Positions 1-6,662 of a DNA stretch of 64,000 nt are shown one piece after another; position 1 is the stretch's first letter, and every line of letters starts with the position of its first letter. Where the stretch lies: contig JAZSEL010000120.1 in assembly GCA_045531685.1 (NCBI GenBank), forward strand, positions 1 to 64,000, read 5' to 3'. A program made the position numbers and the translations under genes. The notes under the pieces are model-generated. The model ran no database searches. It had not been told where the DNA came from and saw only the letters and a list, made by a program, of their open reading frames with translations. Source of the DNA: RGIG8767 sp045531685 (lineage in GTDB: Bacteria; Bacillota; Clostridia; Lachnospirales; Lachnospiraceae).

Positions 1-1
1 G

Positions 2-778
2 ATGAAATTTCGTCCATGTATTGATATTCATAACGGAAAAGTAAAGCAGATTGTGGGAAGCAGCCTGCGGGATGACGGTAATAGGGCAAAAGAGAACTTC
101 GTTGCGTCCATGGATGCGGATGAATATGCATTATTATATAAAAAACACCTGTTATTTGGTGGGCATATTATTTTATTAAATAAAGAAGGCACTGAATTTT
201 ATGATGCAACCAAGGCGCAGGCCATGAAAGCGCTTAAGGCATTTGAGGGCGGAATGCAGATTGGCGGAGGTATCAATGACACGAATGCGGCAGAGTTTAT
301 TGAAGCCGGTGCAAGTCATGTAATCGTTACTTCGTATGTGTTTCAGAACGGAAAAATTAACTTTGAAAACCTTCAAAGAATCAGTCGTGAAGTAGGGCGT
401 GAACACCTTGTTTTGGATTTAAGCTGCAGACTGAAAAACGGAGAATATATTATTGTTACCGACAGGTGGCAAAATGATACGGATTTCGTGTTAAATCATG
501 AAAATTTAGGCATTCTTGCAAGTTTTTCTGGCGAATTCCTGATTCATGCCGTAGATGTTGAAGGAAAAATGGGAGGAATTGAAAGAAATCTTGCAGAATT
601 TTTGGGCGCCTGGAACGAAATTCCGGTCACTTATGCGGGCGGTGTACACGCATTTTCCGACCTTGATGAGCTAAAAACAGCGGGAAAAGGCAATCTTGAT
701 GTTACTATCGGAAGTGCACTTTCTTTGTTTGGCGGACCGATGAAGTTTGAAGAAGTGCTTGCATATTTTGAACAATAG
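2..778 (+). CDS. hisA: Eukaryotic-type HisA: ProFAR isomerase of histidine biosynthesis
   Basis: This 258-residue protein should isomerise the aminoaldose ProFAR to PRFAR, the fourth step of histidine synthesis, in the cytosol. It begins with a CIDIHNGKVKQIVG motif and then carries GGGINDTN, VIVTSYVF, LDLSCR, EFLIHAVDVEGKMGGI and a late VTYAGG phosphate-binding loop. These match, from memory, the yeast His6 / plant HisA subfamily (TIM barrel) much better than ordinary bacterial HisA, which starts with an LxPAIDL motif. Length is typical for that subfamily. The ATG lies at base 2, so its ribosome site is outside the window. No other his gene is visible. A hairpin terminator follows at 852-877. 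The isomerase call is secure; the subfamily call is from recalled sequence. Confidence 0.87.
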   Translation: MKFRPCIDIHNGKVKQIVGSSLRDDGNRAKENFVASMDADEYALLYKKHLLFGGHIILLNKEGTEFYDATKAQAMKALKAFEGGMQIGGGINDTNAAEFIEAGASHVIVTSYVFQNGKINFENLQRISREVGREHLVLDLSCRLKNGEYIIVTDRWQNDTDFVLNHENLGILASFSGEFLIHAVDVEGKMGGIERNLAEFLGAWNEIPVTYAGGVHAFSDLDELKTAGKGNLDVTIGSALSLFGGPMKFEEVLAYFEQ

Positions 779-851
779 CAGAAGATGGTAACAGAAGAGA
801 AGCGTATCGGAAAACGGTATGATTGTTTCAATAAATACATATAAAAATAAA

Positions 852-877
852 AATGCCAACCCGTCGGGTTGGCATTT
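852..877 (+). terminator. Stem-loop after hisA
   Basis: AATGCCAACCCG pairs with CGGGTTGGCATT around one central base, so the working stem is about 10-11 bp with a short loop, followed by a short T stretch. A second small hairpin, TGTACG-GAAA-CGTACA with a GNRA-type tetraloop, follows directly at 881-896. The first is a plausible intrinsic terminator of hisA; the role of the second is unknown. Confidence 0.65.
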
Positions 878-992
878 ACATGTACGGAAACGTACACATT
901 CATTCATTAAGTACTACTAATTCATACAAAGTAAAAAGACTACAATGTGAATCCTTTATTTATAGAACAGGGCACATCGGATGAATGAGACT

Positions 993-1012
993 AATAAGAG
1001 CCGTCTCTTATT
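993..1012 (-). terminator. Stem-loop overlapping the csp stop codon
   Basis: AATAAGAG and CTCTTATT form a perfect 8-bp stem with a 4-base loop (CCGT on the + strand). On the - strand it begins inside the stop codon of the cold-shock gene. The trailing sequence is only modestly T-rich, so it may be a weak terminator or an mRNA-stabilising 3' hairpin. Confidence 0.4.
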
Positions 1013-1211
1013 ATAACTTTGTTACGTTAACTGCCTGAGGTCCTTTTTCTCCGTTAACAACTTCGAATTCAACAGCAGCGCCTTCGTCTAATGACTTAAA
1101 GCCTTCCATGTTGAGTCCTGAGTAGTGTACGAATACATCATTTCCTGCTTCATCACAGATAAATCCGTAACCTTTTTGGTTGTTAAACCATTTTACTGTA
1201 CCTTTGTTCAT
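1011..1211 (-). CDS. csp: Cold-shock protein, CspA/CspB family
   Basis: A 66-residue single cold-shock domain that binds single-stranded nucleic acid and acts as an RNA chaperone and antiterminator. Both RNA-binding motifs are present: RNP1 as KGYGFI (residues 13-18) and RNP2 as VFVHY (26-30). The aromatic residues expected on the binding face are kept. The start is fixed by GGAGGA (complement of 1219-1224) seven bases before the ATG; an upstream in-frame extension has no ribosome site. The promoter at 1264-1292 leaves a leader of roughly 45 bases with a small TGTTG/CAACA hairpin (1240-1255). It is divergent from the LytM-like gene. Length is exactly typical of the family. Confidence 0.96.
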   Translation of the reverse strand: MNKGTVKWFNNQKGYGFICDEAGNDVFVHYSGLNMEGFKSLDEGAAVEFEVVNGEKGPQAVNVTKL

Positions 1212-1263
1212 TGCAAAGTCCTCCAAAAAAATATATCGATGTTGTAATTTCAACAACACATTC

Positions 1264-1292
1264 AGTATACTATAGCACTTTAGAAAAGTAAA
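1264..1292 (-). promoter_or_regulatory. Sigma-A-type promoter of csp
   Basis: Reading the - strand, TTTACT and TATACT are separated by exactly 17 bp. A second overlapping pair, TTCACT-17-TATAGT, lies a few bases upstream, so the gene may have two adjacent starts. The region is back-to-back with the + strand promoter at 1315-1343. Confidence 0.6.
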
Positions 1293-1314
1293 GTGAATTT
1301 TCAAATATTTGGAA

Positions 1315-1343
1315 TTGAAGAAAATGGGTATTTTTGGTATAAT
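1315..1343 (+). promoter_or_regulatory. Sigma-A-type promoter of the LytM-bactofilin operon
   Basis: TTGAAG and a consensus TATAAT are separated by 17 bp. The predicted transcript would start near 1350 and leave a leader of about 85 bases before the TTG start at 1438. Confidence 0.65.
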
Positions 1344-1437
1344 AATGAACTTGACAACATAGAAACTCTTGTTTTGTCCGCATTTTTACATAAGGGAATG
1401 AGATTGTGCGGTAACTTAGTAAGGAGGTTTGGAGTAT

Positions 1438-2181
1438 TTGAAAAGCAGAAAGAAGAAAAAGAAGACCAATTATGTTCTTCTGCTTGTCTCTGACTCGCCT
1501 ACCCAAAAAGTAAAAAAATATAAATTTACAAAGGCGAGAGTCAACTTTTTGAAAACAGTGCTTTTCTTATTCTTCTTAGTATTGGTAGGATATGTAGCTT
1601 TCACCTCTTATTACAATACGATTGTAATCAGCAGAGAGGCTGCATTTACGGCTAAGATTAAGGAATTGGAAGAGGCAAATGCTCTTTTGGAAGAAGAAAA
1701 GCTGCAATTGACGGATAAGGTTACAATTTTAAGTAAAACAGTCAATGAAAAAGTTGATGCAGAGAAGATTCAGGAAGAAAAAAATATGCCAAAGGGCTTC
1801 CCGTTATCCGGAACAGCGGATATGGAAGAGACAGAAGAAACAATAGAGACCGAAGATGGGGAAGAGAAGAGACCTATGATTCTGTTCCATGCAGATGATA
1901 AGGTTGGCGTGGTATCGGCAGGAGCCGGTGTGGTAAGTTTGATTGAAATGGATAATGAATACGGATATCGTGTCCATATTGATCACGGAAACGGATATGT
2001 GACCATTTACCGGAGCGGAACGGAACCAAAGGTAAGCCAGGGAGATGAAGTGGCAAGAGGTGCTCTTTTATACGAAATGGAAGAGGATGACGATAACGAA
2101 CTGGCAGACGATATGGCATATCAGGTAATGCAAGACGGAAATTACATAGTTCCAACAGATGTGTTAGAGATTAACGGTTAA
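1438..2181 (+). CDS. Membrane-anchored degenerate LytM (M23-like) protein
   Basis: About 247 residues. A very basic N-terminus (RKKKKK) precedes one membrane segment at about 35-57, then a coiled coil (65-105), an acidic linker and a C-terminal LytM/M23-like beta domain at about 140-215 with a recognisable HIDHGNGYVTIYRSG stretch. Active M23 peptidases carry HxxxD and HxH zinc motifs; here the expected HxGxD is missing and the YxHL element has become YRSG. I infer a non-catalytic activator or scaffold, like EnvC/NlpD-type degenerate LytM proteins. The start is a TTG at 1438 behind AAGGAGG (1421-1427); the in-frame TTG at 1429 is too close to that site. It is followed by a bactofilin 17 bases later, a known LytM-bactofilin pairing in cell-shape loci. 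Confidence 0.75.
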   Translation: MKSRKKKKKTNYVLLLVSDSPTQKVKKYKFTKARVNFLKTVLFLFFLVLVGYVAFTSYYNTIVISREAAFTAKIKELEEANALLEEEKLQLTDKVTILSKTVNEKVDAEKIQEEKNMPKGFPLSGTADMEETEETIETEDGEEKRPMILFHADDKVGVVSAGAGVVSLIEMDNEYGYRVHIDHGNGYVTIYRSGTEPKVSQGDEVARGALLYEMEEDDDNELADDMAYQVMQDGNYIVPTDVLEING

Positions 2182-2198
2182 TCAAAAGGAGAAAAAGA

Positions 2199-2585
2199 GT
2201 GAAAAAGAATAATAATTTTGTAAACGGTGAAACAACAGTAATCGGTGCCGGTACCGTTGTAGAAGGTACATTAAAAGCTGCTATGTCAGCAAGAATCGAC
2301 GGAACAGTTAACGGTGATGTGACAAGCGAAGGTACCATTGTAGTGGCAACAGAAGGTGCTGTTAACGGTAATATTACAGCGGCAGAAGTAAAAATCAGTG
2401 GTGTGGTAAAAGGAAATGTTGTTACTACCGGTAAGCTGGAATTGGTTGAAAAAGGCAAATTAATCGGTGATATTAAGACAGGAAGCTTAAGTATTGCTGA
2501 AACAGCAGTGTTCCACGGAAACTGCAGCATGCAGGAAGAAGTGTCAGCGACTGCGGAAGCTGCTTCAACAGCGGAAGAAAAATAA
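2199..2585 (+). CDS. Bactofilin
   Basis: A 128-residue polymer-forming cytoskeletal protein of the bactofilin (DUF583) family. Bactofilins assemble nucleotide-free filaments at the membrane and position cell-wall enzymes. The core (about 12-105) is a series of short valine/glycine-rich beta-helix turns such as ARIDGTVNGDV and KISGVVKGNVV, with a disordered Ala/Glu-rich tail. The start is a GTG at 2199 behind AAGGAG (2186-2191, spacing 7). It is co-transcribed with the LytM-like gene and closed by a strong terminator at 2591-2620. I expect it to recruit the upstream membrane-anchored LytM protein; that link is inference from the gene pair. Confidence 0.93.
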   Translation: MKKNNNFVNGETTVIGAGTVVEGTLKAAMSARIDGTVNGDVTSEGTIVVATEGAVNGNITAAEVKISGVVKGNVVTTGKLELVEKGKLIGDIKTGSLSIAETAVFHGNCSMQEEVSATAEAASTAEEK

Positions 2586-2590
2586 GCATC

Positions 2591-2620
2591 AAAAAAGCAC
2601 GCAACTTGCGTGCTTTTTTG
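2591..2620. terminator. Bidirectional terminator between bactofilin and yerC
   Basis: AAAAAAGCACGCAA and TTGCGTGCTTTTTT form a near-perfect hairpin with T runs on both strands, so it can stop bactofilin transcription (+) and yerC transcription (-). Confidence 0.9.
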
Positions 2621-2629
2621 ATTATACAA

Positions 2630-2917
2630 TTATTCGTTCATTCTCTGAAATACTAATTCATATCCATCATTACCGTAATTGAGCGAACGGTTAACACGAC
2701 TGATAGTAGCAGTAGAGGCACCGGTCTTTTCTGCGATTTCTAAATAGGTTTTGCGCTCGCGGAGCATGGTTGCAACTTCAAATCTCTGTGAAAGTGAAAG
2801 CAACTCATTTACCGTACATAAGTCTTCAAAAAAGCTATAGCATTCATTCTTATCTTTAAGACTGAGAATCGCATGAAATAAATGGTCCACAGCCTCAGTT
2901 TGAATCTTTTTGTTCAT
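2630..2917 (-). CDS. yerC: YerC/YecD family TrpR-like DNA-binding protein
   Basis: A 95-residue helix-turn-helix protein of the TrpR superfamily (YerC/YecD family). The N-terminal two thirds are helical, with a SLSQRFEVATMLRE segment, and the HTH reads YLEIAEKTGASTATISRVNR at about 59-78, which is the hallmark of the family. It is expected to act as a cytosolic dimeric repressor; the regulon is not established in general and nothing here reveals it. The ribosome site on the - strand is weak (AAAGG). The promoter at 2969-2997 fits well. It is convergent with the bactofilin gene across a shared terminator. Confidence 0.9.
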   Translation of the reverse strand: MNKKIQTEAVDHLFHAILSLKDKNECYSFFEDLCTVNELLSLSQRFEVATMLRERKTYLEIAEKTGASTATISRVNRSLNYGNDGYELVFQRMNE

Positions 2918-2968
2918 GATACAAATACCAACCTTTCATCCCTACTCTTTTTACACTAATGCAGTAAC

Positions 2969-2997
2969 ATTTTAACATACTAAAGTTTTAAAGTAAA
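2969..2997 (-). promoter_or_regulatory. Promoter of yerC
   Basis: On the - strand, TTTACT and TAAAAT are separated by 17 bp, giving a leader of roughly 45 bases before the yerC start. Confidence 0.55.
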
Positions 2998-3029
2998 GAA
3001 GAATTACAAGGAAAGAATAAACTTTTTGC

Positions 3030-3058
3030 TTGCTATGTAGTTTTCAATACTATATAAT
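3030..3058 (+). promoter_or_regulatory. Promoter of the DUF1836 gene
   Basis: TTGCTA and a consensus TATAAT separated by 17 bp, about 40 bases upstream of the ATG at 3101. Confidence 0.6.
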
Positions 3059-3100
3059 GTAGAAATAGAAAGACAAAAGAATGCTATTCGAGGGAAAAGA

Positions 3101-3745
3101 ATGACTGTATCAATGGATGATTTATTAAATAGCATAGTGGAGAGTTTGGACCGTATCCGGTACGTGGATTTGGATGATATCCCGAATATTGACCTGTATA
3201 TGGATCAGGTTACTACTTTTATGGATAAGAAGTTGGAATCTACCACCCGTAATCCGGGAGAGGATAAGATATTGACCAAGACCATGATTAATAATTATGC
3301 AAAGAATGATTTGCTTCCGCCTCCGGTCAAGAAGAAATATTCCAAAGAGCATATGATCATATTGATTATGATTTATTATCTTAAGGGAGTGTTGTCTTTT
3401 AGTGATATCCAACAGTTGTTAAAGCCTCTGACTGACACCTATTTCCAAAAAAATGACCAATACGGATTGGCGGACATATATAAAGAAGTGTTTGATTTTG
3501 AGACTGTTCAGAGGGATGCTCTTAAAGCAGACATTACAGAAAAGATTAAATGTGCCGAGACCATGTTTGAGAATGCACCAAAAGAAGATGAAGAGTTTTT
3601 CACCTTGTTTTCCCTTGTTGTGCAGCTGGCTTATGATGTGTATGTAAAGAAGCTTTTGATGGAAAAATTAATTGACAGTTATCAACAGAAGCAGGAAGGA
3701 AAGGCTCCTGCAAAAGGAAAAAAGAAGGAACCAAAAACTGAATAG
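3101..3745 (+). CDS. DUF1836 family putative regulator
   Basis: A 214-residue cytosolic protein of the DUF1836 family, common in Firmicutes and thought to be DNA-binding because its N-terminal half resembles a MerR-like winged helix. Recognisable features are LTKTMINNYAKNDLLPPPVKKKYS (shown here only as family signature around residues 58-81) and the following helix KEHMIILIMIYYLKGVLSFSDI. The C-terminus is a lysine-rich tail. No ligand-binding motif is seen. It is preceded by its own promoter and a modest GAGGGA ribosome site, and followed 38 bases later by a binding-protein gene. Function is not known for the family. Confidence 0.82.
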   Translation: MTVSMDDLLNSIVESLDRIRYVDLDDIPNIDLYMDQVTTFMDKKLESTTRNPGEDKILTKTMINNYAKNDLLPPPVKKKYSKEHMIILIMIYYLKGVLSFSDIQQLLKPLTDTYFQKNDQYGLADIYKEVFDFETVQRDALKADITEKIKCAETMFENAPKEDEEFFTLFSLVVQLAYDVYVKKLLMEKLIDSYQQKQEGKAPAKGKKKEPKTE

Positions 3746-3783
3746 CACCGTATAATATACCATCAGTCTTGTAGGAGGATTTT

Positions 3784-4800
3784 ATGAAAAAGAAACTGGT
3801 GGTATTTTTTTGCGTATGTACATTGATGGTTACTATGATGGCAGGTGTGCTTACGGGATGTAAAAAAGAGGAACAGACCGGTCTTACACCGGTGGTTCTC
3901 AATGAGGTGGCCCACTCCATTTTCTACGCGCCTATGTATGTGGCGATAGAAGAGGGATACTTTGAAGAAGAAGGAATTGACTTGGAACTGGTAACCGGTT
4001 TTGGAGCAGATAAGACCATGACCGCATTATTAACGGGAGAAGCGGATATTGGATTTATGGGACCTGAGACTACGGTTTATACCTATCAGGAGGGTATGGA
4101 GGATTATGCGGTTAATTTTGCGCAGCTGACCCAGAGAGCAGGTAACTTTTTAGTGGGAAGAGAAGAAAATGCAGCATTTTCATGGGATTCCATTAAAGGA
4201 AGTACGGTATTGGGAGGAAGAGCAGGCGGTATGCCTGAAATGGTATTTGAATATGTGCTAAAGAAACACAACATTGATCCGAAGAAGGATTTATCCATTG
4301 ACCAGAGTATTGACTTTGGCTCCACTGCAGCGGCATTTTCCGGCGGTCAGGGAGATTATACGGTTGAGTTTGAACCTCATGCAACTGCTTTAGAGGTAAA
4401 GGGTGACGGATATGTAATCGCTTCCATCGGAGAAGAATCCGGCTATGTTCCGTATACTGCATTTTCGGCACGTAAAAGTTTTATAGAAGAAAACCCGGAG
4501 ATTTTACAGGCATTTACCGATGCCATGCAAAAGGGTATGGATTATGTGAATTCCCATACGGCAGAAGAGGTTGCAAAAGTGATTCTCCCGCAGTTTGAGG
4601 GTACGGACATAAATGACGCAACCATGATTATTGAACGCTATCAGGCACAGGATACCTGGAAGGATACATTGGTGTTTGAAGAAGAAGCATTCCTGCTTTT
4701 ACAGGATATTTTACGGGATGCCCAGAATCTGACCAATACGGTTCCGTATGAAGAACTGGTAAATACGGAATTTGCAGCAAAGGCGGCAAATACAAAATAA
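3784..4800 (+). CDS. NMT1/SsuA-like ABC substrate-binding lipoprotein
   Basis: A 338-residue exported lipoprotein. The signal peptide runs to a lipobox LTGC with the lipidated cysteine near residue 26. The mature part is a type II periplasmic-binding fold of the NMT1/THI5 - SsuA/TauA group: HSIFYAPMYVAIEEGYFEEEGID early on, then TALLTGEADIGFMGPE and GGRAGGMPEMVFEYVLKK. Relatives bind thiamine precursors, sulfonates or similar small anions; the substrate here cannot be read. Unusually, no permease or ATPase gene is next to it: it lies between DUF1836 and pspA. AGGAGG precedes the ATG by five bases. Confidence 0.85.
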   Translation: MKKKLVVFFCVCTLMVTMMAGVLTGCKKEEQTGLTPVVLNEVAHSIFYAPMYVAIEEGYFEEEGIDLELVTGFGADKTMTALLTGEADIGFMGPETTVYTYQEGMEDYAVNFAQLTQRAGNFLVGREENAAFSWDSIKGSTVLGGRAGGMPEMVFEYVLKKHNIDPKKDLSIDQSIDFGSTAAAFSGGQGDYTVEFEPHATALEVKGDGYVIASIGEESGYVPYTAFSARKSFIEENPEILQAFTDAMQKGMDYVNSHTAEEVAKVILPQFEGTDINDATMIIERYQAQDTWKDTLVFEEEAFLLLQDILRDAQNLTNTVPYEELVNTEFAAKAANTK

Positions 4801-4851
4801 AAATATAATAGAAAAGTAAGTAGATTTTAAGGATTATTAAGAGTAGAAGTA

Positions 4852-4880
4852 TCGACATAATGTGAAATCTAAGTTATAAT
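4852..4880 (+). promoter_or_regulatory. Promoter of pspA-ydjI
   Basis: TCGACA (one mismatch from consensus) and TATAAT separated by 17 bp, with the ATG about 58 bases downstream. I see no sigma-W-like or sigma-54-like element. Confidence 0.6.
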
Positions 4881-4938
4881 ATTTCCCGTATATTACAAAT
4901 AAGAGAACCGTCTATTTTGCGGTAGAAGGAGAATGAAA

Positions 4939-5616
4939 ATGGGAATTTTAACAAGATTTAAAGACATTATGGCTTCTAATTTGAACTCACTTTTAGACAA
5001 GGCAGAAGATCCGGAGAAGATGATTGACCAGTACTTACGTAATCTGGAAAGTGATTATGCAGAAGTAAAGGCAGAAACAGCATCTGTAATGGCAGAAGCA
5101 AAGAGTGCTCAGCGCAAGGTAGATGAGTGCAACGAAGAAATCAAGAAAATGGAAACTTATGCAGTTAAGGCTGTTCAGGCAGGTAATGATGACGATGCCC
5201 GTAAGTTCTTGGCTAAAAAGGCGGAATTGGCAGAAAGACTTGCTTCTTTACAGAAGAATCTTGACATCGCTAATGCTAACGCTGCAAAGATGAAAGAGCT
5301 TCATGACAAGTTAGAAGATGATATCGCTAACATGAAGGCAAAGAGAGATACCTTAAAGGCAAAGGTTAAAGTAGCAGAAGCACAGCAGAAGATTAACAAG
5401 CTTGGTGCCAGCGCAGACAAAGCAGGCAGTACCATGGCAGCTTTTGCACGTATGGAAGAAAAAATTGACCGTATGACAGATGAAGCAGATGCTATGGCTG
5501 AATTGGATTCAGGCGCAGATGATGTGGATACATTGGCAGCAAAGTATGATTCTGATGTTTCTACTTCAAGTGTGGACGATGATTTGGCGGCATTAAAAGC
5601 TTCTTTAGGTATGTAA
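4939..5616 (+). CDS. pspA: PspA/IM30 family membrane-stress protein
   Basis: About 225 residues, almost entirely alpha-helical coiled coil, with the family start MGILTRFKDIMASNLNSLLD, in which the first helix is the amphipathic membrane-binding one. PspA/IM30 proteins are ESCRT-III-like and form large assemblies that protect damaged membranes. The start is set at 4939: AAGGAG at 4926-4931 is seven bases away, whereas the in-frame ATG at 4933 is only one base from it. A typical hydrophilic helix region follows to about residue 170, then an acidic Asp/Ser-rich linker and a terminal helix. It lies 27 bases before the SPFH protein YdjI, a known partner in Bacillus. Confidence 0.93.
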   Translation: MGILTRFKDIMASNLNSLLDKAEDPEKMIDQYLRNLESDYAEVKAETASVMAEAKSAQRKVDECNEEIKKMETYAVKAVQAGNDDDARKFLAKKAELAERLASLQKNLDIANANAAKMKELHDKLEDDIANMKAKRDTLKAKVKVAEAQQKINKLGASADKAGSTMAAFARMEEKIDRMTDEADAMAELDSGADDVDTLAAKYDSDVSTSSVDDDLAALKASLGM

Positions 5617-5643
5617 GTAGTCTACGGCAGGAGGAGATACATA

Positions 5644-6597
5644 ATGGGAATTTTCTTTAAGCAGATGGCCAACGTGATTGAATGGCCGGAAGCAAGTGAC
5701 AGTGTATTATTCTGGAAATGGCAGAACCAGGAGATTAAAAAAGGCTCTAAGCTGGTAATTCGTCCGGGTCAGGATGCGATTTTCTTATATAACGGCCGTG
5801 TGGAAGGAATTTTTGAAGAAGAAGGAAGCTTCGATGTGGAATCGGACATTATTCCTTTCTTATCTACATTAAAGAGCTTCAAGTTTGGCTTTAACAACCC
5901 GTTACGTGCAGAGGTTTTATTTATCAATACCAAGGAACTTCTGGTAAAATGGGGCACCAAGAATGCCATTAATCTTCCGGCACCGGGACTTCCGGGTGGT
6001 ATGCCGGTACGTGCATTCGGTACATTCAGCTGTAAGATTGCAGAGCATGATGTTTTAATCGATAAATTGGCAGGTATCCGCCAGACATATACAGTGGCAG
6101 ATGTTAAGGAGCGTATCGTTTCTAATCTGGATCAGCTTCTTATGAGCTGGATTGGCAAAGAAGGACGCGATATGTTTAACCTTCAGATGGATGCGGCTAA
6201 GATTGCAGACGGAATCTGCATGGATCTTGATATGGATATGCGCAAGCTGGGTATTGCAATCACGGATTTCAATATTGAAAGCTTCTCTTATCCGGAAGAG
6301 ATTAAGAAGATGCAGGAGAAGGCTGCAGCACAGTCCATGGTAGGTGATATGAACAAATATCAGCAGATGGCAGTGGCAGATTCCATTGCGAAAGGTGGCG
6401 GACGCAGTGGTGCCGGCATGGCAAGTGATATGGTCGGACTTCAGATGGGTATGGCCATGGGTCAGCAGATGGTACAGCAGATGCAGATGGGTAATCAGGC
6501 ATCCGCGGCGCCGGCAGGTGCTAAGTTCTGTCCGAATTGCGGTACCCCTACAAATGGTGCCAAATTCTGTTCCAACTGCGGAACCAAATTAGCGTAA
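5644..6597 (+). CDS. ydjI: YdjI-like SPFH domain protein with double zinc ribbon
   Basis: A 317-residue protein. The N-terminal 220 residues form an SPFH (band-7-like) domain: FYxVIEWPE-type start, GQDAIFLYNGRVEGIF, and the coiled region YPEEIKKMQEKAAAQ. A low-complexity glycine/methionine/glutamine linker (MGMAMGQQMVQQMQMG) leads to two short zinc ribbons, FCPNCGTPTNGAKFCSNCG, at the end. In Bacillus subtilis the homologue YdjI helps bring the PspA protein YdjF to the membrane through YdjG/YdjH. Here pspA and ydjI are adjacent but YdjG and YdjH are not visible. The ribosome site is GGAGGAG nine bases upstream, and a terminator follows at 6623-6652. Confidence 0.88.
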   Translation: MGIFFKQMANVIEWPEASDSVLFWKWQNQEIKKGSKLVIRPGQDAIFLYNGRVEGIFEEEGSFDVESDIIPFLSTLKSFKFGFNNPLRAEVLFINTKELLVKWGTKNAINLPAPGLPGGMPVRAFGTFSCKIAEHDVLIDKLAGIRQTYTVADVKERIVSNLDQLLMSWIGKEGRDMFNLQMDAAKIADGICMDLDMDMRKLGIAITDFNIESFSYPEEIKKMQEKAAAQSMVGDMNKYQQMAVADSIAKGGGRSGAGMASDMVGLQMGMAMGQQMVQQMQMGNQASAAPAGAKFCPNCGTPTNGAKFCSNCGTKLA

Positions 6598-6622
6598 CAG
6601 AATGCAGTTTTAAAATTACAAG

Positions 6623-6652
6623 GGCTGTCTGATGTTTTCAGGCAGCCTTTTA
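6623..6652 (+). terminator. Terminator after ydjI
   Basis: GGCTGTCTGA and TCAGGCAGCC pair (one G-T) around TGTTT, followed by a T-rich tract. It ends only about ten bases before the pcrA start, so some read-through into pcrA is likely. Confidence 0.85.
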
Positions 6653-6662
6653 CGAGGTATTT

